Part shown: positions 44,976-53,279 of the stretch, in pieces | Numbering within the stretch: position 1 is the first letter of the stretch | Layout of the letters: every line of letters starts with the position of its first letter | NCBI RefSeq assembly: GCF_009848505.1 | Contig: NZ_WWDL01000020.1 | Span: 41,145 to 105,144 of the forward strand | DNA: 64,000 bases | DNA from: Muricoccus harenae | GTDB lineage: Bacteria; Pseudomonadota; Alphaproteobacteria; Acetobacterales; Acetobacteraceae | Direction of reading: 5' to 3' | Notes under the pieces: model-generated | What the model saw: only the letters and a program-made list of their open reading frames with translations | Databases searched by the model: none | Told to the model about the DNA's origin: nothing | Made by a program: the position numbers and the translations under genes

Positions 44976-45173
44976 CGTGTTCTCCCTGCGCGCCGGCGGC
45001 TCTTCTCATGAAGCCGATCCCGTTCGCCGCCTCTCCCTGTGAAGGCCCTTTACCGGGAAAATCTCTTACCGAAGAGATGCCCGCTCGTCTGCATGGAGAG
45101 TGCATCCGCTCGGTAACGCATCATCCAGCCCTGGTGCGAACTGCGCCGGAAGGTTCCGCCCTCGGCGCGATCT

Positions 45174-45851
45174 TCAGCCCTGCTCGCCGCTTCCCGTGGC
45201 CAGCGCGGCGGACAGGCCATGCAACACATGCGCATGCATTGCCGCCGCCGCATCCGCGACGCGGTCTTCCGCCAGCAGTGCAATGATTGCGTCATGCTGC
45301 TCGGCGGCGCTGCTGCGGCCCAACCTGCGCTGCAGCAGGGCATGGCGCAGCGGCTCGGCCATTTCATTGACCACGTCGAGGCTTCGTTCCAGCGCCGGAT
45401 TCGGCGCGGCGGCCCGCATCAGCGCGTGGAAGGCGAGATTAGCCTGCAGATAACCATCGATCTCGCCGGCGGCGCGGTGCCGTTTCATCCGCGCATTGGC
45501 ATCGCGCAGCATGTCCAGGAGGGCGGGCGTGACGCGGCCTTCTAGCCCTTCCGTGGCGTGCTTTTCGAGCAGGGCGCGCAGAACGTAGATCTGGCGGATT
45601 TCCTCCACGGCCAGAATACGCACCCGGAATCCATGCCGGGGTGCATGGGTCACGAGGCCCCGCTGGTCCAGCAGGCGCAGGGCCTCCCGTACCGGCCCGC
45701 GGGAACAGCCGTATTCCGCTTCCAGCGCCTGCTCGCGCAGCGGCGCACCCGGCGGGTGGCGGCCGGTCACGATGGCGTGCCGGATCCGCTCCGCCAGGTG
45801 ATAGGGAAGCGGCTTCGGCAGGGGATCGGTCACGGACCCGGCTGCCTGCAC
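45174..45851 (-). CDS. GntR family regulator, FCD subfamily
   Basis: 225 residues from a GTG at 45851 (a GTG at 45833 is possible). Winged-helix part with EYGCSRGPVREALRLLDQRG, then FCD helices (IYVLRALLEKHATEG; FHALMRAAAPNP; EQHDAIIALLAEDRV). It lies ten bases after the HD-domain gene on the same strand, and both are divergent from the CitE/tctC/CoA-transferase genes. It probably represses that divergent unit and itself from the shared promoter, where a TTGT-N2-ACAA site is found. Confidence 0.87.
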   Translation of the reverse strand: MQAAGSVTDPLPKPLPYHLAERIRHAIVTGRHPPGAPLREQALEAEYGCSRGPVREALRLLDQRGLVTHAPRHGFRVRILAVEEIRQIYVLRALLEKHATEGLEGRVTPALLDMLRDANARMKRHRAAGEIDGYLQANLAFHALMRAAAPNPALERSLDVVNEMAEPLRHALLQRRLGRSSAAEQHDAIIALLAEDRVADAAAAMHAHVLHGLSAALATGSGEQG

Positions 45852-45861
45852 GGAAGTGGTC

Positions 45862-46449
45862 TCAGGCCCAGTGGCGCTGGTAGAAGGGCTTGCCGCCCGT
45901 GCTCATCAACGCGTGGTCCGTTGCGAACAGGTCGGCATAGTGCAGCAGCCAGGCTTCGGTGGTGGAGCCATGGAAGGGCGCATTGGTGGCATGTGTCGCG
46001 ACCGTGCTGACGATTCGGTGCCCGAAGCCCAACTCCCTCAGCAGCATCGCCCCCGGCACGCCATGCGGCAGTTCCTTCGAAAGGGTGGAGCCGCGCACGA
46101 CCTCGCGCTCGCGCACCATCAGCAACGGCTTGTCGATGTCATGCAGGATCAGGATCGGCACCAGAACATCCGGCTCGGTGGTGCGGCCCCAGTCGCGCGC
46201 CGCCCGCTTCGCCAGATCGAGCCCGGCGCGGGTCACCTCGTTCACATGATCCATCAACCGGTAGGACGGGGCGTGGAGCGAATAGGGCATGTCCTCCAGC
46301 GTCTCGAAGGGGCTGGAGGTCCAGGTCGTGACCCAGGCCGTGATGATGGCCTCGCGTGTCTCCGGGGAAACCTGATCCAACCCATCCAGCCAGCCGGCCA
46401 CGCGCTGGCGCCGCGCCGGGTCGCCGCGCTCGATGGTGTAGCAGCTCAT
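45862..46449 (-). CDS. HD-domain protein, probable metal-dependent phosphohydrolase
   Basis: 195 residues from the ATG at 46449 with GGGGAAGGACG upstream. Metal-site residues of the HD superfamily are in order: His68 (DHVNEVT), His103-Asp104 (LHDIDKP), His153 (THATNAP) and Asp172 (HYADLFATD). HD proteins hydrolyse nucleotides, cyclic nucleotides or other phosphates, and some are oxygenases or lyases. It shares a transcript with the GntR gene and a promoter region with a CoA-ester pathway, so a small-molecule metabolic role is more likely than nucleotide signalling. Confidence 0.75.
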   Translation of the reverse strand: MSCYTIERGDPARRQRVAGWLDGLDQVSPETREAIITAWVTTWTSSPFETLEDMPYSLHAPSYRLMDHVNEVTRAGLDLAKRAARDWGRTTEPDVLVPILILHDIDKPLLMVREREVVRGSTLSKELPHGVPGAMLLRELGFGHRIVSTVATHATNAPFHGSTTEAWLLHYADLFATDHALMSTGGKPFYQRHWA

Positions 46450-46476
46450 GCTCGTCCTTCCCCTTGGATGGGAGGA

Positions 46477-46486
46477 TTGTAGACAA
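46477..46486. promoter_or_regulatory. candidate GntR operator, TTGTAGACAA
   Basis: Palindromic TTGT-AG-ACAA in the 65-base gap between the divergent HD/GntR and CitE units. It matches the ten-base form of FCD-type operators. Confidence 0.55.
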
Positions 46487-46514
46487 ATCACAAACCCTGT
46501 TCTAGGCCTCCTGG

Positions 46515-47426
46515 ATGGAAACGACGTCCCTCGCCCTGATGCGCTCCAAGCTCTTCGTGCCGGGAAGCCGGCCGGAGCTCTTCGCCAAGGCCCTGAGCTC
46601 CGCAGCCGACGCCCTGTCGCTCGACCTGGAGGACGCCGTCACCAAGGACCGGAAAGCCGAGGCGCGCGAGGCGGTGGCCGGCTTCCTGCGCGGCCTGCCC
46701 CCCCGGGAGGCGGGCGCAGGCCGCAGCAAGATCATGATCGTGCGGGTGAACGGGCTCGCCACGCCACTCTTCGAACCGGACCTGCAAACCATCACTGGCC
46801 CGGGGCTCGATGTGGTGAACCTCCCCATGGCGGAATCGGCCGAGGATATCCGCGCCGCCGTCGCCGCCCTGGAGCAGGCGGAGCGGAAGGCCGGGCTCAC
46901 CCACCCCATCGGGCTGCTGGCGAATATTGAAACCCCCCTCGGCCTCCGCCGCGCGGCTGAGATCGCCACCGCCCATCCCCGCCTCTCGGGATTGCAGATC
47001 GGCTATGGCGACCTGTTCGAACCAGCGGCCATCGCCCGGGATTGCGAGCCGGCGCTGGACCATGTGCGGCTGCAGGTGCGCTTCGCCGCGGCGGAGGCGG
47101 GGATCCCCTGCTTCGACGGTTCGCTGGCGGCCGTCGCATCGCCCGAGCGGTGCCGCGCCGAAGCGGAGGCCGCGCGCCGGCTCGGTTATGCCGGCAAGTC
47201 CTGCATCCACCCCAGCCAGGTGGCGATCATGAACACGGTCTTCGCCCCCTCCCCGGCTGAGATTGCCCGCGCCCGCAAGGTGCTGGACGCGGCGCGTGAG
47301 CAGATCGGGCGTGGCACCGGGGCCTTCGTCGTGGACGGGCAGATGGTGGACGCCCCCTTCATCGCCAGCGCCCAGGCCGTCCTCGACCTGGCCAGGCGGC
47401 TGGGCATGGCGGCGCAGGAACACTGA
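46515..47426 (+). CDS. CitE/HpcH-family CoA-ester lyase
   Basis: 303 residues, a TIM-barrel aldolase of the CitE type. Landmarks: RSKLFVPGSRPELFAKA (substrate and CoA loop), LSLDLEDAVTKDRK (metal-site acidic residues), IMIVRVNG, LLANIETPLG and SCIHPSQVAIMN. Family reactions include citramalyl-CoA, malyl-CoA, 3-hydroxy-3-methylglutaryl-CoA-like and citryl cleavage to acetyl-CoA or glyoxylate and a ketoacid. The CoA transferase 1.2 kb downstream could activate its substrate; a matching enoyl-CoA hydratase is not in the unit. Confidence 0.85.
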   Translation: METTSLALMRSKLFVPGSRPELFAKALSSAADALSLDLEDAVTKDRKAEAREAVAGFLRGLPPREAGAGRSKIMIVRVNGLATPLFEPDLQTITGPGLDVVNLPMAESAEDIRAAVAALEQAERKAGLTHPIGLLANIETPLGLRRAAEIATAHPRLSGLQIGYGDLFEPAAIARDCEPALDHVRLQVRFAAAEAGIPCFDGSLAAVASPERCRAEAEAARRLGYAGKSCIHPSQVAIMNTVFAPSPAEIARARKVLDAAREQIGRGTGAFVVDGQMVDAPFIASAQAVLDLARRLGMAAQEH

Positions 47427-47462
47427 AGGGCCGCTGTCGGCGGCCTATACGGGAGCGAACGA

Positions 47463-48452
47463 ATGTCGGAACTGAACAACGGGCCAGGGCTTACGCGCCG
47501 CGCCATACTGGCCGGAACGGCGGCGCTTTCGCTCCCGATGGCGGCGCGGGCGGCGAGCACCTATCCTGACCGGCCGGTGCGGGTCATCGTGGCCTATGGC
47601 GCCGGCGGCGCCGTGGACACAGTGGCGCGGCTGGTCTTCACGGAAGCTGGCAAGCGGCTGGGCCAGAGCTTCGTGATCGAGAACCGGGGCGGCGCCGGCG
47701 GCACGCTCGGAGCGGCCGCGGTCGCCCGCTCGGCGCCCGACGGATACACGCTGCTGGATGACGCCAGCGGCTTCTCCATCAATCCCTCGCTGATGCCGCG
47801 CCTGTCCTATGATACGCGCAAGGACTTCGCCCCGGTGGCGCGGATCATCACCGTGCCCAACGTGATCGTCGCCGGGCCGTCCTGCCCGGCCAAGAACCTC
47901 GCCGAGCTGATCGCCCTGGGCAAGGCGAAGCCGGGCGAGATGGATTGCGCCAGCACCGGCACGGGCTCCGCGCAGCATCTTTCGCTCGAGTTGCTGAACC
48001 ATCTCGCCGGGCTCCGCATCGGCCATGTGCCCTACCGGGACCTTCCGGCCGCCCTGAACGACCTGTCCGCCGGGCGCATCGCGCTGATGGTCATGACCGC
48101 CACCTCGGCCATTCCGCGCCATGGCGAGGGCGGGTTGCGGGTGATCGCGCATCTCGGCCGCGCGCCGGTGCAGGCCCTGCCCGGTGTGGCGGCCGCGATC
48201 GACACGTTGCCGGGGCTGGAATGCCTGGAATGGCACGGCGTCTATGCCCCCGCCGGCACGCCCGAGCCGATCGTGCAGGCGCTGAACGCAGCCGTGGCCG
48301 AAGCCGTGCGGGAGCCAACGGTGGCGGAGCGGCTCACCGCCCTTGGCGCGGATACGGAACAGCTCACCCCGGCAGGCCTCTCCACCTTCCTGGATGGCGA
48401 GCTGAACAAATGGGCCGGCGTGATCCGAGACGCCGGCATCCGGATCCAGTGA
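47463..48452 (+). CDS. TctC/Bug-family receptor
   Basis: 329 residues, signal peptide with RRAILAGTAALSLPMAARA, family opening YPDRPVRVIVAYGAGG, then VIENRGGAGGTLGAAAVA. It lies between the CitE-type lyase and the CoA transferase in one direction, so it is expected to bind the carboxylic acid that these enzymes process. No TctA/TctB membrane partners in the window. Confidence 0.88.
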   Translation: MSELNNGPGLTRRAILAGTAALSLPMAARAASTYPDRPVRVIVAYGAGGAVDTVARLVFTEAGKRLGQSFVIENRGGAGGTLGAAAVARSAPDGYTLLDDASGFSINPSLMPRLSYDTRKDFAPVARIITVPNVIVAGPSCPAKNLAELIALGKAKPGEMDCASTGTGSAQHLSLELLNHLAGLRIGHVPYRDLPAALNDLSAGRIALMVMTATSAIPRHGEGGLRVIAHLGRAPVQALPGVAAAIDTLPGLECLEWHGVYAPAGTPEPIVQALNAAVAEAVREPTVAERLTALGADTEQLTPAGLSTFLDGELNKWAGVIRDAGIRIQ

Positions 48453-48674
48453 CCCCCATCTGGTGATCCCCTGGGCAGCATGGCTGCCGCCCCCCTTCTC
48501 CGAGGGCACTTCAACCCGGCGGCCGGGCAGGCGAGAACGGAGATGTGCCGGGCGGCGGCCGCGTGCGCTCCCGCCGGCATTACGAAACATGGGCACCACC
48601 CCCCGGCAGCCCCTTGGCGCGGTTTCGCGCACAATGGCCATGGCCGGCAGAATCCCGGTGCAGCGAGGCAGAGA

Positions 48675-49910
48675 ATGACGACCAGTTCCCATCCACTTCA
48701 CCGCAGGCAGTACGATCCCTCGGCGCGCGGCGCGCTGGACGGGGTGCGGGTGGTGGACCTCGCCCGGCTGGTGGCGGGCAATCTTCTCACCAAGGTGCTG
48801 GCCGACCACGGCGCCGAGGTGGTGAAGGTCGAGCCGCCGGAGGGCGACACGCTGCGCGCCTGGAAGGTCCAGGGGATCGAGACCTCCTGGAAGACCTGGT
48901 GCCGCAACAAGAAGAGCATCTGCCTGGACCTGCGGAACCCGGAGGGGCAGGAGGTGGTCCGGCGCCTGGCCGCCGAGGCGCAGATCCTGGTGGAAAGCTT
49001 CCGCCCCGGCGTGCTGGAAGCCATGGGGCTGGCCCCCGAGACCCTGCTGGAGGCCAATCCGGCCCTGGTGATCCTGCGCGTGTCAGGGTGGGGCCAGACG
49101 GGCCCCTATCGCCACAAGCCGGGCTTCGGGACGCTGGTCGAGGGCTATTCCGGCTTCGCCGCCATCAACGGCTTCCCCGACCGCGAGCCGGTGCTGCCGC
49201 CCATGTTCATGGGCGACGCCTATGCCGGGCTGTACGGCTCCTCGGCCGCCCTGATCGCGCTGCGCCATGCCGAGGCGACCGGACAGGGGCAGGTGATCGA
49301 CCTGTCGCTCTTCGATCCGATGCTGGCGATCCTTGAGCCGCAGGTGTCGAACTACGCCGTGACCGGCAAGCTGAAGCAGCGGACGGGCAGCCGCTCCACC
49401 AACACCGCGCCGCGCAATGCCTACCGCACGCGTGACGATGGCTGGGTATGCCTGTCCTCCTCGACTCAGAGCATGACGGAGAAGCTGTTCCGCTCCATCG
49501 GAAGGCCGGAGCTGATCCAGGACCCGCGCTTCCGCACCAATCCCGACCGACTGCGGAACTGGGAGGTGCTGCAGGACATCGTCGCCGGCTTCATCGCCGA
49601 GCGCAGCATGGAAGAGAACCTCGCGCATTTCGACGCGGCCGGCGTGACCATCGGCCCGATCAAGGATGCCGCCGGTCTGCTGGACGACCGCTTCGTGGCC
49701 GAGCGCGAATCCCTGATCGAAGTGCCCGACGCGGACATGCCGGGCGGCTGGCTGCCGATGCATGGAGAGGTGCCACGCCTGTCCGCCACGCCTGGCATCC
49801 TCGCCCGGCCGGCACCGAAGCTGGGCGAGCACAATGATGAAATCCTGTCGCCGCTGCTGGGCGATGCAGAGCTGGCGCGACTTCGCCAGGCAGGGGTGGT
49901 GCGAGGCTGA
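48675..49910 (+). CDS. class III (CaiB/BaiF) CoA transferase
   Basis: 411 residues from the ATG at 48675; the open frame upstream has no coding character. Family features: GVRVVDLARLVAGNLLTKVL, AEVVKVEPPEGD, WCRNKKSICLDL, and the catalytic aspartate Asp181 in FMGDAYAGLYG. These enzymes move CoA between carboxylic acids, for example from succinyl-CoA. With the CitE-type lyase and TctC receptor this outlines uptake, activation and cleavage of a branched C5-C6 dicarboxylate such as itaconate or citramalate. Confidence 0.87.
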   Translation: MTTSSHPLHRRQYDPSARGALDGVRVVDLARLVAGNLLTKVLADHGAEVVKVEPPEGDTLRAWKVQGIETSWKTWCRNKKSICLDLRNPEGQEVVRRLAAEAQILVESFRPGVLEAMGLAPETLLEANPALVILRVSGWGQTGPYRHKPGFGTLVEGYSGFAAINGFPDREPVLPPMFMGDAYAGLYGSSAALIALRHAEATGQGQVIDLSLFDPMLAILEPQVSNYAVTGKLKQRTGSRSTNTAPRNAYRTRDDGWVCLSSSTQSMTEKLFRSIGRPELIQDPRFRTNPDRLRNWEVLQDIVAGFIAERSMEENLAHFDAAGVTIGPIKDAAGLLDDRFVAERESLIEVPDADMPGGWLPMHGEVPRLSATPGILARPAPKLGEHNDEILSPLLGDAELARLRQAGVVRG

Positions 49911-50101
49911 GCAGCGTCTGGCCGCACAGATCCGAGGCCGAAATTCGCCACTGGGTTGTGCGGCCGTGACATGGCGTATGTCGCTGCGGGCATCTGCTGC
50001 GATCATCGGCGGCACACGCCAGACGGGAGTGGCGCCAGGATGCTGGTGCCTGCGCGCACCGTGCTTGTTCCGGCCGCTTCACAAGCGCCATCCTCTCCTC
50101 C

Positions 50102-50779
50102 ATGGCTGCCCTCGAAGAAACCCGCCGCCTGCTCGACCGGATCGCTTTCCTCGCCCTCACGCCCGCCTCGGCGAAGGATAGCCTCGCCGGAATTGCGCGC
50201 CCGGTGCGCTACGCGGCGGGTGAGGTCGTCTTCCGCCGGGGAGATCCCGGAGAAGGCATGCTGATCGTGCTGGACGGGCTGGTGCGCGTGCATCTCTCAA
50301 CGGCCGCCGGGCGCGAACTCTCCCTGGGACTGGTCGGCGGCGGTGAACCGATCGGCGAGGTGGCGCTGGTGGATGGCGGCCCGCGCAGCGCCGATGCCAC
50401 CGCGCTCACGCCCGTCTCGGCCCTCCTGCTGCGCCATGCAGATGCCGTCGCCCTCATCGCCGCGGATGCGGCGCTGGCTTCGGCGCTGCTGCGCACCCTG
50501 GCCGCGCGCCTGCGCCGGGCCACGGACCAGGTGGAGGCGGTCGGCCTGCGTGGCCTGCCGCAGCGTCTGGCGGCGACACTGCTGCAACTCTCGGCCATGG
50601 ATCCGAGCGGGCTGGTGCGGCTGCCGCAAGGGCAGATCGCCGCACTGATCGCCGCGACGCGCCCAAAGGTGAATCTGGCACTGCACGAGTTCCGTGCCCG
50701 GGGCCTCATCGAACCGGCGCGGGCCGGCCTGCGCCTCATTGACCGGGACGGGTTGCGCGCCGTCGTCGAGGAGCGCTGA
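50102..50779 (+). CDS. Crp/Fnr family transcriptional regulator
   Basis: 225 residues. Cyclic-nucleotide-binding fold at residues 20-125 with the phosphate-binding cassette GEVALVDGGPRSADATA intact, including the Arg-Ser pair that contacts the cyclic phosphate, so cAMP or cGMP binding is plausible. The winged helix follows (LPQGQIAALIAATRPKVNLAL). No cysteine cluster for an Fnr-type iron-sulfur sensor. Divergent or unrelated neighbours; the FecR-like fragment converges and overlaps its 3' end. Confidence 0.85.
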   Translation: MAALEETRRLLDRIAFLALTPASAKDSLAGIARPVRYAAGEVVFRRGDPGEGMLIVLDGLVRVHLSTAAGRELSLGLVGGGEPIGEVALVDGGPRSADATALTPVSALLLRHADAVALIAADAALASALLRTLAARLRRATDQVEAVGLRGLPQRLAATLLQLSAMDPSGLVRLPQGQIAALIAATRPKVNLALHEFRARGLIEPARAGLRLIDRDGLRAVVEER

Positions 50780-51050
50780 CGCCGGCTGTGGTCCGGCACC
50801 CTGGCCGCCGCCCCTGGGCCGCTTCGAGCTGCGCGACCAGCCGTGCCGCAGGGCCGGTGCTGACCAGATCATCCAGCAGCAGATCCGCCGACGGCGCCAG
50901 GATACGGGGGGCGGCGCCCGCGAAGCGTGCCACTGCCTCCCCCGTCACGGTGGAGACTTCTCCGACACGGGCGCGGCCGTCCGGGGCGGCACCTGCCGGC
51001 CTGGGTGGCGCGATCAGAAGCAGGGGCAGGAAACGCCGGTGCAGGGCCAT
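50736..51050 (-). pseudogene. truncated FecR-domain-like exported protein
   Basis: From the ATG at 51050 the frame gives a signal-like RRFLPLLLIAPPRPAGA, then VGEVSTVTGEAVARFAG and LLLDDLVSTGPAARLVAQLE, the opening of a FecR domain, where a stronger beta-helical repeat should continue for another 60-100 residues. Instead it runs into an Arg-rich tail over the end of the Crp-type gene, with a 44-base antisense overlap. Probably a C-terminally truncated remnant; a short intact gene is possible. Confidence 0.45.
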
Positions 51051-51205
51051 GTCGCCCTCATCTCCAGGAAGGATGCCGGGAGCCGATGGGCCCGGAACGC
51101 CCCTATGGGATGGCAGGGCGGCGCCCGCGCCGCCTTGCTTCCGTGATCGTCCCGGATCTGCCGCCGGGCCGCCCGCCGGGAACGAAATCCCGCCGAGCCT
51201 TCGCA

Positions 51206-52537
51206 TCAGGCGGCCTTCGCCAGCCCCGTCTGCGCCCGCTGCGCAAGATGGAGCACGGACGGGGTATGCGGCTTCAGGTCCAGCCGTTCCGCCGTCAGCG
51301 CGGCCGCCAGCGAGGCCTGGCCATCACGCAGCGCCGCTTCCACCAGCGTCAGATCCAGCAGGTCGCGCTGTGCATGGCTGCCGCCGAAGCGATGGGCGAT
51401 GTTGCGGATCGGGCGGAGCAGATCCACCGCGGCGGCATAGTCTTCCCGCGCGAAGGCCAGGAGGGCGCGCGTCGCAGGGGAGCCGACCTCGCGCGTGAAG
51501 ACGGCGTTGTCGCCGGTTCCCGCCATGGCGCGTTCCTGCGCGCGGAGCAGCTCCCGCACCGCCCCGTCCCGGCCGGCACCGATGAAGGCCATGGCCGCGT
51601 GCAGGTCGTTGAAGGCGTAGATGCCGGCTGTGGCAAAGGGCTCCCACGCATCGGCCACGGCCTCCCAGCGATCCCCCACCGGGATGTTGCGCAGATGCAG
51701 GCGCCACAGCATGGCCGAGGCATCCACCATGTCGATGGCGATGTTCGAGCGGTGCCCGTAGATCGGCCCATCGAACAGGCGGAAAACCTCCTCCACCTCG
51801 CCGAGGTCGAGATGATACAGCGCCAGGTGCCACCAGTTGTGCACGGCGAAGAAGCTGTCCTTGGACCAGGCATCCGGATTGGCGCGCATCCAGGCGATGC
51901 CCTCACGCTCCCGGCCCTGCATCTCCAGCACATGCGCGACGGCGTGCTGCGCCCAGCCGTCGAGCGGCTCCAGCTCGATGGCTCGCCGGCCGGCCGTTTC
52001 GGCGCGCCCGTAAAGCCCCGTCTCCTCCAGCCCGAAGGCATGCATGCCGAGCATCGCGTGATAACCGGGCATGCCCTCCGACCAGCGCGGCAGCGCCCTG
52101 GCGATGCGGTCCCGCAGCATGCGGGAATCGCCCGTGAAGAAGTCGATCTGGTGCCCGACCTGCAGGGCCAGCATGTCCTGCGGATGCTCGGCGCTGATGT
52201 CCTCCAGGCAGCGTCCCGCGCCGCGCCAATCGCCCGCGACGAGCCGCCCGATGGCCGCCAGATGCCCGCGCTCGCGCTCGGTGGCGCGAAGAGGGAGAGC
52301 GGCTTCCAACGCCTCCCGCGCCACATCCATCCCGCCCGGCTCCGTGCTCAGCACATGCAGCCAGGCGCGCAGGGCATGGGCCATGACGAAGTCGGGGCTG
52401 GCCTGGAGCGCGGCATCCGCTGCGGCCACCGGATCGCCGCGATAGCATCGGAACTGCTGAAGGGCTTGCCCGAAGAGATCGCGTGCGGTGGCATCGGTAC
52501 CGCTCAGGGCGTTTCCCCATTCGTCCTTCATGGACAT
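51206..52537 (-). CDS. tetratricopeptide repeat protein, TTC38 family
   Basis: 443 residues from the ATG at 52537 with GGGAGACGACC upstream. Helical repeats throughout, with TTC38 landmarks HQIDFFTGDSRMLRDR, GYHAMLGMHAFGLEETG, WAQHAVAHVLEMQGR, and VHNWWHLALYHLDLGE. Function of the family is not established; the conserved His and Trp residues resemble an enzyme pocket rather than a scaffold. Followed upstream on the same strand by a small DUF1127 gene 57 bases away. Confidence 0.82.
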   Translation of the reverse strand: MSMKDEWGNALSGTDATARDLFGQALQQFRCYRGDPVAAADAALQASPDFVMAHALRAWLHVLSTEPGGMDVAREALEAALPLRATERERGHLAAIGRLVAGDWRGAGRCLEDISAEHPQDMLALQVGHQIDFFTGDSRMLRDRIARALPRWSEGMPGYHAMLGMHAFGLEETGLYGRAETAGRRAIELEPLDGWAQHAVAHVLEMQGREREGIAWMRANPDAWSKDSFFAVHNWWHLALYHLDLGEVEEVFRLFDGPIYGHRSNIAIDMVDASAMLWRLHLRNIPVGDRWEAVADAWEPFATAGIYAFNDLHAAMAFIGAGRDGAVRELLRAQERAMAGTGDNAVFTREVGSPATRALLAFAREDYAAAVDLLRPIRNIAHRFGGSHAQRDLLDLTLVEAALRDGQASLAAALTAERLDLKPHTPSVLHLAQRAQTGLAKAA

Positions 52538-52593
52538 GGTCGTCTCCCGCTTTGTTCTGTCGGTCGTATGCCGGCGAGTGGTCCCGCCGACGG

Positions 52594-52824
52594 TCAGGAC
52601 AGCCAGAGCCGCTGCTCGGTCTCGAAGCGGAGCTGCTCGCAGCTCACCTCTCGGGTGACCCCGATGTCCTTCAGCATATGACCGTCGAGGCTGGAAAGCT
52701 CGTCCCTTGCATGGAGGCCCCCTAACCAGTTGGCGAGATGACTCGCCCAGAGGCTGCCCGTCGCGGCGGAAGCGGCGTCCAGCATCGGAAGGGCCTGCTC
52801 TCCGGCGGATGCGATCGTGTTCAT
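52594..52824 (-). CDS. DUF1127 small protein
   Basis: 76 residues. The C-terminal half carries the DUF1127 pattern LSSLDGHMLKDIGVTREV. In alphaproteobacteria short arginine-rich DUF1127 proteins affect RNA turnover and phosphate or stress responses; this version has a longer N-terminus and fewer arginines. Same strand as, and just upstream of, the TTC38-type gene. Confidence 0.78.
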   Translation of the reverse strand: MNTIASAGEQALPMLDAASAATGSLWASHLANWLGGLHARDELSSLDGHMLKDIGVTREVSCEQLRFETEQRLWLS

Positions 52825-53279
52825 GCGCGTGTTCCTGGATTGCGTTCGGTCCTGCCCGACCCGGCGGGCAGCGCGATGCCTTTGCCCCAGTTGCGGGGAG
52901 GCGCCTGTTCCCTCGGTGACAGGGCGTGAGCAGCCGGAGGAGTGGGCGGACCGCCGGCTGCGGCGATCGTCCATGCGTCGAAGCAGCCCTACACGCGGCG
53001 GCTGATGCACGCCGCGGGTCGCGCCCGCAGCGGCGCCATGGGCTGCCAGATGCCTTTCCAGGCCGAACCGTGCCGCCGCCACAGGGCTCGCGATCTTGTG
53101 CGGCCGGGCGGTCGTGCGAGCCGGCCTCTCGGCTTGCACCTTTTCCAGCCATTCCGGGGCTTTGCCCGTGTTTGACGCTTCGGAGCGTGCTGCGGAGGGG
53201 AGACCCGCAGGGCCGCAGTTTTGTTGACCCCTCAGGCCAATCGTGCTGCCATCGTAGCGATCCTTGGAGGGCACCCACG
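52825..53279. other. intergenic region, 455 bases, no gene seen
   Basis: Lies between the divergent DUF1127 gene and the lipoprotein/caspase cluster. Reading frames are Arg/Ala/Gly-rich without family signals. The promoters for both directions should be here. A slightly T-rich patch precedes the lipoprotein gene around 53216-53262. Confidence 0.45.
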
